Source: CADCTQ01 sp963844325 (GTDB taxonomy: Bacteria > Bacteroidota > Bacteroidia > Cytophagales > 172606-1). Taken from it: a DNA stretch of 64,000 bases. The stretch is from the NCBI GenBank assembly GCA_963844325.1, contig CAWJNV010000002.1, positions 3,782,001 through 3,846,000 on the forward strand, written 5' to 3'. Shown piece by piece: positions 33,894 through 43,224 of the stretch (position 1 is the first letter of the stretch; every line of letters starts with the position of its first letter). The notes under the pieces are model-generated. The model did not search any database. It had not been told where the DNA came from and saw only the letters and a list, made by a program, of their open reading frames with translations. A program made the translations under genes and the position numbers.

Positions 33894-36623
33894 TTGATTA
33901 CCCAAAAGTACCCTATCGTGCCAGAGAATCTCCTTGATTATAGGGCCATTTTTGAAGCCCTGCCCGGCAGTTTTGTCATTCTATCCCCTAATTCTCCTTT
34001 TTACACCATTCTAGCCATCAGCGATCAGCTACTCACCCTAACAGGTAGAGAAAGAGAGGCGGTAATCGGGAAAAGCGTTTTTGAGGCCTACCCCGAAAAT
34101 CCCGATGCCCTCACGGCCAGCGGCCCTAGTAGTTTAAGGCTTTCCTTGCACAATGCCATTGACAAGAAAACGGTCGATCAGATGCCGCCCGTACGCTACG
34201 ATATACTGAATGCAGCGGGGGTATTTGAAGCCCGCTACTGGTCATCCAGCAGTAAGCCCGTGCTCAATCCGCAGGGAGAAGTTTTATACCTTATCCACGC
34301 CACCCAGGATATTACGGATCAAATACAGGCGGAAAAAGCAAGGAGTGCCCTTGGCAAGTTAGAGAAGAATTATGAGCTGTTGCTCAAGGCCCCCGTAGCC
34401 GTAAGTATCGTAACCGGGCCGGAGAATGTAGTGGAACTGGCCAACCAGGAGATGCTGCGCTTGTGGGATAAAACGGCTGAGGTGATTGGTAAACCCTTAC
34501 TGGAAGCCATGCCCCACCTGAGAACGCAGGGTTTCCCAGAGGTGCTGGACCAGGTACGCAAAACCGGCGAGCCGTTTTACGCCACCGAGTATCCGGCGGC
34601 TTTACCCCTCGGCGGAAAGGCCCGGGTGCGGTATTATAACTTTTTCTACCAGCCCTATTACCAACACCCAGCCGACAAAGCGGCAACTGGCGTGTTTAGT
34701 GTGGTTCATGAGGTTACTGAGCAAGTACTCGCCCGAAAAAAAGTAGAAGCCAGTGAAGCCCGGTTTCGCTCTCTCGCTGAAAACGCCCCCGATGTAATTA
34801 CCCGGCATGGTAAAGACTATCGGTATCTGTATGCCAGTCCTCGCATTGAGGGGTTAACGGGAATCAAGGCTGAAGCATTTGTAGGCAAATCCTACCGGGA
34901 ACTAGGGCTGCCGGAAGAACTCTGCAGGTTCTTCGACCAGCACCTGGCCTATGTGTTTGCCCACCAGTCGCTGCATACGGTAGAGTATGCCATGCATGAG
35001 GGTAAAGGCTATCTGCTCTCGCGCATGGTACCTGAATATAGTGAGCAAGGTGAAGTAGAGTCCGTGCTGGTGCTGTCTACTGATATTTCTGAACGCAATC
35101 GCACGGAAGCCGCCCTCAGGGAATCCGAAGCCCGTTTCCGGCTCATGGCCGATGCCGTGCCGCAAATTGTCTGGCTCACCGATCCGGAAGGACGAGTCGA
35201 GTTCTTTAACAAGCAATGGACCTTGTACACGGGTGCAGCTTACCAAGCTACGACCGCCGCTCAGGTAGCTGCCAGCTTCGTGCACCCGGAGGATGGTGCC
35301 CCCACGATGGAAGCCTTCCAAAAGGCAAGACAAGCCGGGAGTACCTTCCTGGTAGAGCACCGCATCCGCTCAGTCACGGGCGAGTACCGCTGGTTCCTGG
35401 TACGGGCTGAACCCTACCGGGATGCGCAAACCGGGGAGCTGATCCGCTGGTTTGGGGCATCGGTAGATATCCACGACCGAAAACTAGCCGAGGAAGCGCT
35501 TGGGCAAGCCCATCGGCGGATAACAGACATCCTGGAAAGTACGACAGATGCCTTCTATGCGCTGGACGGGGCGTTTAATTTCACCTACGTCAATCAACGA
35601 GCCGCCCAGCTCTGGGGCCGGGAGCGTGATTCGCTCCTGGGCAAGCACTACTGGAGGGAGTTTCCCAAAGCCGTCGGCAGTGAGTCCTACCAGAAGCACT
35701 ACCAGGCCCTGCGGGCAGATGAGCCGGTGCATTATGAAACGATTTCTCCCCTGCTGGGCTGCTGGATTGATGTGAACATCTACCCGGGCAAGGACGGGAG
35801 CTTGTCGGTGTTTTTCCGCGACATCTCCGGGCGTAAGCAGGCCGAGCAGCAACAACAAGCCCTTTCCCAGGCCCTGGCCGCCGCCAATGAAGACCTGCGG
35901 GCGGCTAACGCTGATTTAGCCCTTGCCAATGAGCGACTCCGACACATTAACGCTGACCTGGACAACTTTGTCTACACGGCTTCTCACGACTTGAAAGCGC
36001 CCATCTTAAACATTGAAGGTTTGCTCAAAGCATTAGAGCGGCAACTAGGCGGTGAGCAGCTTAAACAAGATAGTGTGCAACAGATTTACGGTTTACTATA
36101 CGCTTCAGTGAACCGCTTCAAAAAGACCATCCTGGACCTAACCGAAGTCGCCCGCATTGGCAAGGAAAGTCTCGAAGACGTTGATCGTATTGATCCGGCA
36201 GAGGTACTGGCAGAAGTGCTCGCTGACCTGGAGCCGCAGATCCGGGAAGCAGGTGCCCGGTTGGAGCGCAACCTGGATTGTCCCCCGATCCATTTCTCCA
36301 AAAAGAACCTGAAAAGCATCCTCTACAACCTATTGTCTAACGCCATCAAGTATCGTTCTCCCGAGCGGAACTTGCAAATAAGCATCACTTGCCAGGTGCA
36401 GCAAGATTACCAAGTACTCACGGTCGCCGATAATGGCTTGGGCATGGATATGCGGCAGGAGGAAAAGATATTTGCCCTCTTCAAACGCTTGCACAACCAC
36501 GTAGAAGGCACCGGTATTGGTCTCTACATTGTGAAGAAGATGGTCGGGAATGCAGGAGGCAGAATTGAAGTGAAAAGCCAGGTAGGCGTGGGCTCTACTT
36601 TCCGGGTATACTTCAGGCGGTAA
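33894..36623 (+). CDS. multi-PAS sensor histidine kinase
   Basis: About 909 residues from a TTG start; the start is uncertain because no ATG is close. Five PAS domains are visible, beginning near FEALPGSFVILSPNSPFY, LLLKAPVAVSIVTGPENVVE, SLAENAPDVITRHGKDYRY, MADAVPQIVWLTDPEGRVEF and ILESTTDAFYALDGAFNFTY. A helical linker of ALAAANEDLRAANADLALAN precedes HisKA with YTASHDLKAPILNIEG (His) and HATPase with NLLSNAIKYRS, DNGLGMD and GTGIGLYIVKKMV. No membrane segments are seen, so it is soluble. No partner regulator is adjacent. Confidence 0.92.
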   Translation: MITQKYPIVPENLLDYRAIFEALPGSFVILSPNSPFYTILAISDQLLTLTGREREAVIGKSVFEAYPENPDALTASGPSSLRLSLHNAIDKKTVDQMPPVRYDILNAAGVFEARYWSSSSKPVLNPQGEVLYLIHATQDITDQIQAEKARSALGKLEKNYELLLKAPVAVSIVTGPENVVELANQEMLRLWDKTAEVIGKPLLEAMPHLRTQGFPEVLDQVRKTGEPFYATEYPAALPLGGKARVRYYNFFYQPYYQHPADKAATGVFSVVHEVTEQVLARKKVEASEARFRSLAENAPDVITRHGKDYRYLYASPRIEGLTGIKAEAFVGKSYRELGLPEELCRFFDQHLAYVFAHQSLHTVEYAMHEGKGYLLSRMVPEYSEQGEVESVLVLSTDISERNRTEAALRESEARFRLMADAVPQIVWLTDPEGRVEFFNKQWTLYTGAAYQATTAAQVAASFVHPEDGAPTMEAFQKARQAGSTFLVEHRIRSVTGEYRWFLVRAEPYRDAQTGELIRWFGASVDIHDRKLAEEALGQAHRRITDILESTTDAFYALDGAFNFTYVNQRAAQLWGRERDSLLGKHYWREFPKAVGSESYQKHYQALRADEPVHYETISPLLGCWIDVNIYPGKDGSLSVFFRDISGRKQAEQQQQALSQALAAANEDLRAANADLALANERLRHINADLDNFVYTASHDLKAPILNIEGLLKALERQLGGEQLKQDSVQQIYGLLYASVNRFKKTILDLTEVARIGKESLEDVDRIDPAEVLAEVLADLEPQIREAGARLERNLDCPPIHFSKKNLKSILYNLLSNAIKYRSPERNLQISITCQVQQDYQVLTVADNGLGMDMRQEEKIFALFKRLHNHVEGTGIGLYIVKKMVGNAGGRIEVKSQVGVGSTFRVYFRR

Positions 36624-36637
36624 TACCAAGCAACACC

Positions 36638-36662
36638 AGCTCCTGCCGGTAAGGCAGGAGCT
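36638..36662 (+). terminator. hairpin after the PAS kinase gene
   Basis: AGCTCCTGCC pairs perfectly with GGCAGGAGCT around a 5-base loop, 15 bases after the stop. The following bases are not a T run, so termination strength is uncertain. Confidence 0.5.
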
Positions 36663-36689
36663 ATGTTCCAAGATCCGCTACTTTTTTTC

Positions 36690-37556
36690 GGTAGTGCGCA
36701 AATTAGGGTGCTGTAGTTGGAGCTTGTTGTTTCAAATTATGTTGGCAAAGAAAGAACTTGATAGCGCCAATGTGATTGTCGAGGGTCTTAGAAAACGATA
36801 GGGTTTCTCTCACGAGTCGGGAGCATCTTTGGCGCAGGGTACAATTGAAGCGTTCCACGTGGTTGGTATACTGTTTTTGCTTGCAGTACAGGTGCTGTCC
36901 CTGTGGAATGACGGTTTTGTAACTCTGCCAATCATCGGTGTGGAATAAGCCGTATTTGCGGACTGCCGGGGGTAGTTTCTCCCACAGAGCCCGGGCTGAT
37001 TTGCGGCTGCGGTCGCCTACGTGAAAAGCCATTACTTGCCTTGTGGCCCGGTGAATCACTAGCCAGATGTAGTACACATTGTCCCTTCTTCTGACGAAAG
37101 ACCACAGCTCATCGGCCTCGTTGTCAAAGAGTTTGATGTAAAACCGGTCCCCTTGCTTGACGCTCTTAATGGGAATATGGCAATTCAGATCATCGGGCAG
37201 GTGCCGGTAGAGTTGCTTGATAAACTTGAGCAACCAGGTCAGTGAGATGTCCACTACGCGACAGATTCCTCTCAAGGAAATGCGCTCGGCTAAAAGCTTT
37301 TGAATTAACTGCTGCTTTTGAGGAGAGATGAACCAGTCTTGACCTTTATCGACAAACTTGTACTTACAATCCTTGCACTTATGCTGCTGTTTCTTGTGGT
37401 TGAAATTGAGGCCGTATTTCTCGTGCGTTTGTGCTCAGACAACGAGGGCAGCGAATTGGTGAATCGCACATGGTAATGTGTGGTTTTTGTTTGGCGACCC
37501 CAATTTAAAACCCTCGTTGTTTTGCCCTCCCTCAGCACCCTGTTTTTTGCACTACC
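36690..37556 (-). mobile_element. IS1-family insertion sequence, 867 bp
   Basis: The ends are inverted repeats: GGTAGTGCGCAAATTAGGGT at 36690 and, on the other strand from 37556, GGTAGTGCAAAAAACAGGGT, both followed by GCTG. Between them lies one IS1-type transposase frame. No 8- or 9-base target duplication is apparent in the flanks, so it is old or the flank has been rearranged. Confidence 0.8.
36703..37471 (-). pseudogene. IS1-family transposase, frameshifted near its start
   Basis: From the ATG at 37471 the frame reads MCDSPIRCPRC (zinc-finger half), then loses frame near base 37430; the expected continuation KYGLNFNHKKQQHKCKDCKY is in the next frame and joins the long frame ISLRGICRVVDISLTWLLKF. 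The DDE part is visible: DEADELWSFV, HTDDWQSY and NHVERFNCTLRQRCSRLVRE. IS1 transposases have such a zinc-finger plus DDE layout. The early frameshift should inactivate it, unless the 190-residue part can act from an internal TTG. Confidence 0.75.
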
Positions 37557-37786
37557 GTTCGCCAGGCGGCAAGTCAGGTACGGTGACTTTGGTTACAGAA
37601 GGCATTTTTTTCTTCCGCTGCAATCAAAACGGCAGGGGAGCAGGTTTTCCTGATCGGAAAGCTTATCAAAGATGATGGAAAGAGCGTATTTGAGTCACAA
37701 TCAGTAAGGCAGCAAATAAAATCAGCGGCTAAGCTGTCTTTTTCAAAAAGTGCAGCCGATATTGGCTCGTAACCTGCCTTTCCCCG

Positions 37787-39199
37787 ATGCGATTTTCCCT
37801 CAACTACTTACTCCTGCTACTGGCATCCCTGCAAGCCGCTGCTGCGCAACAACTCACCTTCCAGGAGCCGGGCAAGCAAAGGGTGATTGTACTGACCGAC
37901 ATCACCAATGAACCCGACGATCAGCAATCACTGGTGCGTTTTCTGGTGTACGCCAACGAATTTGATGTGGAAGGATTGGTGGCCACTACCTCGGTTCACC
38001 TGAAAGATAAAGTACGGAAAGATAAAATCGAGGAACTGCTCGGCGCATATGGCCGGGTAAAGGAAAAGCTGGATCAACACGCACCCGGGTTCCCTTCGGC
38101 GCAGTACCTGATGGGTATCACCAAAACCCACCTGCCTCTCTACGGGATGCAGGGCGTAGGCAATGGCAAGGATAGTGAAGGCTCCGAGCTGATTATCCGG
38201 TCGGTGGATAAGGCTGACCCGCGACCCGTATGGATCAGTGTGTGGGGCGGCGCCAATTGCCTGGCCCAGGCCCTCTGGAAAGTGCAGCACTCCAGAAGCA
38301 AGGAGCAGGTGCAACGGTTCGTTTCGAAACTTCGCGTCTATACTATTTCGGACCAGGATGATTCGGGCCGCTGGATCCGGAATCAGTTCCCGGAACTGTT
38401 TTACATCGTTACCCCCAGCGCCGAAAGGTGGGAAGAGTATTACCGGGCCACCTGGACGGGCATCTCCGGCGACCGTCATTATAAAAATGGCCCCATGCAC
38501 AAATTTGAGCTGGTGGACAACCCCTGGCTCACGGAAAACATCATCCAGAACCACGGCCCGCTGGGGGCGCTGTACCCAAAACTGGAATACATCATGGAAG
38601 GCGATACCCCTGCCTTCATTGGCCTGATCAATAATGGACTGGGCAGTGCCTTGAGCCCGGCTTACGGCGGCTGGGGGGGACGCTACGACTTCTTCCAGTC
38701 CTACGCGGAGGCGGGTAAAATCTGGACCAATACCATCCATTCGGTGGATGAGGTGACGCTGGAGGATGGTAAAATCTTTGCATCCGACCAGGCAACCATC
38801 TGGCGGTGGCGCGAAGCCTATCAGCATGACTTTGCGGCGCGCATGGACTGGTGCATTGCCAAGAATTTGGGCGGGGCCAACCATAACCCCGTGGTCGTGA
38901 TCAATGGCAATGCTACCAGGGCGGTGATCACCCTGAAAAGTGCTCCGGGCCAAAAAATCAAACTCTCGGCCCAAGGCACCCGCGACCCGGATGGAAACCA
39001 GGTTGCCTACCGGTGGTTCCTCTACAAAGAAGCCGGCAGGTTTGAGGGCAATGTAACCTTATCGGGCGCCGATACCGACCAGGTAGAACTGGAGGTGCCT
39101 GCGCTGCCGGCCGGGCAAAGCCTGCACCTGATTTGCCAGGTGAAGGACAACGGCACCCCGGCTTTGTACAGCTACCGGCGAATCATCATCAGCCGGTAA
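37787..39199 (+). CDS. secreted DUF1593 (nucleoside-hydrolase-like) protein
   Basis: 470 residues with a signal peptide (RFSLNYLLLLLASLQAAAAQ). KQRVIVLTDITNEPDDQQSL is the Asp-rich start of the DUF1593/Sde182 family, which has a nucleoside-hydrolase-like fold; later SVWGGANCLAQALWKVQHSR, TISDQDDSGRWIRNQFPELF and PAYGGWGGRYDFF fit. The C-terminal about 90 residues form the Ig-like partner domain (APGQKIKLSAQGTRDPDGNQ, VAYRWFLYKEAG). Family members occur in polysaccharide-degrading Bacteroidota and are probably periplasmic glycosidases. It is a single gene after the IS element. Confidence 0.9.
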   Translation: MRFSLNYLLLLLASLQAAAAQQLTFQEPGKQRVIVLTDITNEPDDQQSLVRFLVYANEFDVEGLVATTSVHLKDKVRKDKIEELLGAYGRVKEKLDQHAPGFPSAQYLMGITKTHLPLYGMQGVGNGKDSEGSELIIRSVDKADPRPVWISVWGGANCLAQALWKVQHSRSKEQVQRFVSKLRVYTISDQDDSGRWIRNQFPELFYIVTPSAERWEEYYRATWTGISGDRHYKNGPMHKFELVDNPWLTENIIQNHGPLGALYPKLEYIMEGDTPAFIGLINNGLGSALSPAYGGWGGRYDFFQSYAEAGKIWTNTIHSVDEVTLEDGKIFASDQATIWRWREAYQHDFAARMDWCIAKNLGGANHNPVVVINGNATRAVITLKSAPGQKIKLSAQGTRDPDGNQVAYRWFLYKEAGRFEGNVTLSGADTDQVELEVPALPAGQSLHLICQVKDNGTPALYSYRRIIISR

Positions 39200-39458
39200 C
39201 CTTTTCCCCTTACTCCTCAAACAGTCCTACGCGCAGCTTGATCCGCATCATATTGCCAGCTTCAGTCCAATAGCCATGCGTCCCTGTGTCACCCTCGCGT
39301 GTAAGGTAACCCAAATGATTGCAAGTGATTAAAAGTCAGTTATTTATTAGCTTGTAAAGCCCGGCGCTTTCCTTTCTTTTGCATCCCCGCTTGCTGGTGG
39401 GCAACTCGTGCAGCGACTGGTTAGTCATAAAGTGGTTGGTTATAAAGCTCCCTCCTTC

Positions 39459-40619
39459 ATGTATCCTTTGATTGCTTGTAGGCAGCTCGCGATGCTGGGG
39501 TGCCTGTTGCTCTGCTTCCTGGTGGGCGGCCCCCTTCACGGGCAGACTTCCCTGATTGACAGCCTGGAAAAGCAGTTGCCCGATACCCGTCTGCCCGACA
39601 CGGTACGGATTGAACAGCTAAACGTGCTGGCCCGGGAATATACCTACATATCGGCCGCCAAAGCCACCCTTTACGCCCAGCGGGCACTCGACTGGAGCAT
39701 GCGCATTGGCTACGAACGAGGCCAAGCCTATGCCTACCGCAACCTGGCCTCCTCGTACTCGGCCCAGGAGTACTTTTACAGCACCACCGAATTCATGGAG
39801 AAGGCCATCACGATCTTCGACGAACTCGCCGATTCGGTGGGGATGGCCAACTGCTACATTACCCTTGGGCACACCTACAAGCGGCAGCAGGACCTGGTGA
39901 AGTCAGCGGCCTTCCACGCAAAGGCCGTTGCCATCTTCCGACAGAAGAAGTTGCCCGAGCGGCTTGGGGTGAGTCTGCACAACCTGGGTGAAAGCCAACT
40001 GCTGGCCGGTGATCTGGCTGCCGCCCGGAGCAGCACCCTGGAGGCCATTGCGCTCAACAAGTCACTCAGCCACTTGCCGGTGCTGACGGCCTGTTACAAG
40101 GTCATGGGTATCATATTTCTTAAAGAAAATGACCTTACCCAGGCTGAAGCGTATTTCAAGCAAGTGTTGTCGCTCTCGGAAACGCTGGGAAAGACCGCCC
40201 GGAAAGAAGCCACCACCCAGTCGCTGATTTACCTGGCAGAGATTGCCCGGCAGCATAACCGGCCCGGGGAGGAATTGACCCACCTGCAGCGGGCGGTCGC
40301 CCTTGCCCGGGAACACCGTTACACCAAGCACCTGCGCGACGCCAGCATGGCCCTGGTGAACCACTACCTGCGCCGGGATGACCGGGAAGCTGCCGGCCTG
40401 GTGATGCACGAGTACGCCGTTTTGAGCGACAGCGTGATCCGGGCCGTCAACCAGGAGAAAGCGGCTATGCTTGAACCCATGATCCGCAACATCCGGACTG
40501 TTTCTGAAAATAAACGCCTCCAGGCCGAACGGCGGCTGCAACAGGCGAAGATTCAAAGCCAGCGGACCCAACTCATCTTCGGTAGTGGTAAAATTGCAAC
40601 TGAGAAGTCAAGTGCTTAA
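39459..40619 (+). pseudogene. TPR sensor protein truncated by an IS1 element
   Basis: From the ATG at 39459 a signal segment (LAMLGCLLLCFLVGGPLHGQ) and TPR repeats follow (RAYAYRNLASS-like, YITLGHTYKRQQDLVKSAAF, SLHNLGESQLLAGDLAAARS). The sequence is cut at QSQRTQLIF (base 40580), where the IS begins, and the last 13 codons are IS sequence. Relatives continue with a membrane segment and a kinase or LuxR domain, but nothing like that lies beyond the IS, so the 3' part is lost. It may still make a soluble TPR fragment. Confidence 0.65.
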
Positions 40620-41384
40620 CTTGAGGTAAAAGCCCTCAAAGAGCTATGATTGCCATCATTAAAACCTGTTCTGGCTGTGGAAGCCAAGAGTTGGTCAGTA
40701 ACGGCCACGATGTAAAGAACGGAAAACAAAAGTATCACTGCAAAAGCTGTGGCAAGTACGCTACTTTGGATGCGGCTCCTGGTTACAGTGAGGAGCGAAA
40801 AGCAGAGATATTGAAAGTATACTTTGAGCGTCCCAGCATGAGAGGCATTGCCCGAGCATTCGGAGTAGCCCGCCAAACCCTGGCTGGCTGGCTCAAGGAG
40901 GAAGCTCAGAAGCATCCCGACTTGGAAGCTACTCTTTCAGATGTGCCGGCCGGACAAGACGTGCTGAAGTACGATGAGTTGCAACACTTTGTCCAAAAGA
41001 AAGCCAAAAGCGGTGGCTCTGGACGGTGATTAGCCGCAAGACGCGTAAGCTCATTGCTTTCTACCTTGGCGATCAGAGCATGGAGACTTGCAAGATGCTT
41101 TGGCATCGTATTCCGGAGCGATTCCGCTACCAGAGCAGCTTTTCTGACTTCTGGGAAGCTTACAACCTTATTTATGAGCAAACTGGGCAGCATCAGAAAG
41201 TAGGTAAAGAGTCAGGACAAACTAATCATATGGAACGATGGAATAATACGATTCGGCAGTGGGTGGGAAGGCTTACCCGAAAGACACTTTCTTTCTCTAA
41301 GTCTGACTTCTTTCATGAACTTGTCATTCGACTTTTTATTGTCCGTTACAATTTCTCTAAATCAGTTTAATCTTTACCACTACC
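40581..41384 (+). mobile_element. IS1-family insertion sequence, 804 bp
   Basis: Both ends carry GGTAGTGGTAAA as inverted repeats (40581-40592 and 41373-41384). The element contains an InsA-type zinc-finger/HTH frame and an InsB-type catalytic frame. No exact target duplication is visible in the flanks. Its GGTAGTG tips are shared with the other IS1 element in this window, but the proteins are different. Confidence 0.82.
40646..41370 (+). pseudogene. IS1-family transposase split by a -1 shift
   Basis: The first frame (127 codons) has CSGCGSQELVSNGHDVKNGK, KSCGK and an HTH, ending after DELQHFVQKKAKS. The expected KKRWLWTVISRKTRKLIAFY and GDQSMETC continue in the -1 frame, with HMERWNNTIRQWVGRLTRKT near the end. 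The slip falls at GCCAAAAGCGG, so either an A was lost or -1 slippage on AAAAG makes a fusion as in classical IS1. The usual DELWSF is DELQHF here, which argues for decay. Confidence 0.65.
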
Positions 41385-41460
41385 TCATTCCCTGATGCTC
41401 CAATGTGAGTTGGTTTCGCCAAACCAGAATTGCTCCCGTCACTTTGGAAAATGGAAACTA

Positions 41461-41503
41461 ATTGCCGACATTTGTCGTAGTGCAAACGACATCTGACGGC
41501 AAT
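41461..41503. promoter_or_regulatory. imperfect palindrome before the Xre/RES genes
   Basis: ATTGCCGACATTTGTCG (41461-41477) and CGACATCTGACGGCAAT (41487-41503) pair at 14 of 17 positions. It lies 40-80 bases before the antitoxin start, where autoregulatory operators of toxin-antitoxin operons usually are. Binding is inferred. Confidence 0.45.
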
Positions 41504-41542
41504 GCCGGAAAGGCTGCCGCTGTTAACATTGCACGCAGGAGT

Positions 41543-41983
41543 ATGAATTATGAACACATCGTTGAAGTATTAGGAGGGGGAGGGGTAGTCACCGTACCGC
41601 TGGAGACTGAACTAGATCTGGTAGAGTTGGTACGGAGCGGCCTTTCCCGAGCGGCCCTGTTTCACCTTGCGGGCAAACTTAAGCTGACTCTTCCCGAGGT
41701 CTCTCAGATTTTTCACCTCTCTGAACGAACCCTGCAGCGTTACCGGCAGGGCGTAGAAGAAGAACAACTCCTCGATTCGGTAGTTACTGATCGTTTGGTG
41801 GCTCTGGCGGAATTGTACGCCTACGGACGAGAGGTCTTAGGCGAGGAGTACTTTCTTGCTTGGATGCAAAGGCCTTTACGGACCCTTGGCGGAAAATCAC
41901 CCAAGCAACTACTGTTTACCTCGGTTGGCATTGATTTGGTGAAAGACGAACTGGGCCGGATTGAATACGGGGTCTATTCCTAA
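41543..41983 (+). CDS. Xre/MbcA/ParS-type antitoxin of a RES pair
   Basis: 146 residues from the ATG at 41543, preceded by CAGGAG at a suitable spacing, which decides against the longer frame from 41462. The DUF2384-type layout is clear: GLSRAALFHLAGKLKLTLPE with VSQIFHLSERTLQRYRQG (HTH), then LVALAELYAYGREVLGEEYF and LRTLGGKSPKQLLFTSVGID, the C-terminal toxin-binding part. It should bind and silence the RES toxin encoded 12 bases later and repress its own promoter. Confidence 0.92.
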   Translation: MNYEHIVEVLGGGGVVTVPLETELDLVELVRSGLSRAALFHLAGKLKLTLPEVSQIFHLSERTLQRYRQGVEEEQLLDSVVTDRLVALAELYAYGREVLGEEYFLAWMQRPLRTLGGKSPKQLLFTSVGIDLVKDELGRIEYGVYS

Positions 41984-41995
41984 TGGCAAGCGTAC

Positions 41996-42451
41996 ATGCT
42001 CCTCTATCGTATTGCCAAGACCCGCTATGCCCAGGACCTCTCTGGAACGGGTGCCCGTCTGTTTGGCGGGCGTTGGAACCCTAAGGGCCAAGCCGTACTT
42101 TATACTTCCGAGAACCGGGCCCTGGCTGCCCTGGAGTTTTTGGTGCATTTGGAAGCAACGGCTCCCCCCGAAGATTTCAATTTGCTTACCATCACGCTTC
42201 CCGATGGACTGCAAGTGACCACCTATTCTGCTGCTGATTTACCAAAAGGCTGGAATGATTATCCCTACAAGACTTCTGTTCAGATCGGCAAAAAGTGGAT
42301 CAAGGAAGGCAAAACCATGCTCCTTAAAGTGCCTTCAACGATTATTCAACAGGAGTACAACGTACTGCTCAATCCGCTGCACCCGGCGTTCCTCGAGGTA
42401 CGGCTACTATCCATTGAACCATTTGGATTTGACGCAAGGCTGCTCAAGTAA
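41996..42451 (+). CDS. RES-domain toxin
   Basis: 151 residues: LYRIAKTRYAQDLSGTGARL, FGGRWNPKGQAVLYTSENRA and LAALEFLVHLE carry the Arg, Gly and Glu pattern that names the RES fold. RES toxins (MbcT, Res) degrade cellular NAD+ by glycohydrolysis or phosphorolysis. The tail VLLNPLHPAFLEVRLLSIEP with FGFDARLL is typical. It pairs with the preceding Xre antitoxin, and both look intact. Its end overlaps the leftward ATPase fragment by 45 bases. Confidence 0.93.
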   Translation: MLLYRIAKTRYAQDLSGTGARLFGGRWNPKGQAVLYTSENRALAALEFLVHLEATAPPEDFNLLTITLPDGLQVTTYSAADLPKGWNDYPYKTSVQIGKKWIKEGKTMLLKVPSTIIQQEYNVLLNPLHPAFLEVRLLSIEPFGFDARLLK

Positions 42452-43099
42452 TAAGCAGTAAGTGTCCCAGATGAGGTACCGGTCGTGTTCGGTTAAAAAG
42501 TCAAAAAGTGCCGTGCTCTCTTCAATTGAATTGCGATATGCGTAGAAGTTGTTCTGGCTGAAATCGGATGAAAACGTGTTGATAGTTTGCACCAGGCTAT
42601 TGAAATAGTCACCATCTATGTGAATACGCTTTGAACCTGCAACCTTGAATATTTTAATGAGTTTTATCCATTTTTGCTCGTTTCCACGAGGTTGTGGTGC
42701 ATCAGCCGGTAGCTTTATTTCTAAAGATACTATACCCTCCGTGGAGTATTTGCTAAACTGATCACCAATTCCTTGCAGGTCTGTTGCAACTGACTGCAGG
42801 CGCTCAGCCACCTTTACAATGGTTTGAACAATTGTTGTTTTCACTAACTCCCGCATGAACCGACTTTTACGGGAATTATTAGCACCAATGAAAATATTGA
42901 TGTCGCTGATCTTACCAAACTCTCTTAAAGGTTCGTTCTCTTCAACGCTGAAGTATTCGCCTTGAAAGTTTTGCTTATTGTTGAGTTGTATGTATTCGCT
43001 CACAGGAAACCAAGTATTGATAAAAGTATATGATGTGGAATTAAGTACACTGTAAATGAAGCAAATGGGTATTGCGGGCAAGTATCCCCTCGTTGTCAT
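42407..43099 (-). CDS. truncated P-loop ATPase-like protein
   Basis: 230 codons in the open frame. The first residues come from a palindromic repeat, so a GTG at 43003 (start SEYIQLNNKQNF) is more plausible. ISDINIFIGANNSRKSRFMR resembles the Walker A of SMC/RecF-like ATPases (GxNNSGKS), but Arg replaces the conserved Gly before Lys. No Walker B or signature is present, and the frame ends inside the antisense of the RES toxin gene, so the C-terminal part is missing. It is probably a relic of a defence ATPase. Confidence 0.5.
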   Translation of the reverse strand: MTTRGYLPAIPICFIYSVLNSTSYTFINTWFPVSEYIQLNNKQNFQGEYFSVEENEPLREFGKISDINIFIGANNSRKSRFMRELVKTTIVQTIVKVAERLQSVATDLQGIGDQFSKYSTEGIVSLEIKLPADAPQPRGNEQKWIKLIKIFKVAGSKRIHIDGDYFNSLVQTINTFSSDFSQNNFYAYRNSIEESTALFDFLTEHDRYLIWDTYCLLLEQPCVKSKWFNG

Positions 43100-43170
43100 T
43101 CCCGTAGGGAATCTTCGTAGTGGCAGGCATTATTTAACGATAACTAAAAAGATTCCCTCCGGGAATGACA
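43094..43170. repeat. 77-bp palindromic repeat element
   Basis: TGTCATTCCCGTAGGGAATC (from 43094) and GATTCCCTCCGGGAATGACA (to 43170) are inverted copies over 22 bases with one mismatched position; each arm also folds on itself (ATTCCC/GGGAAT). Such nested palindromes are a known class of intergenic repeat in Bacteroidota. It interrupts the region before the ATPase fragment. Confidence 0.75.
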
Positions 43171-43224
43171 GCAAAAGGGAGCTAACTCGAAATACCCGTC
43201 TATTTAGTTTACAAAATATTGAGC

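Noticed and set aside
36670..41400. Target-site duplications for the two IS1 elements
   Set aside because: Flanks compared over 8-9 bases differ on both elements; TCATCTTC against TCATTCCC is too weak.
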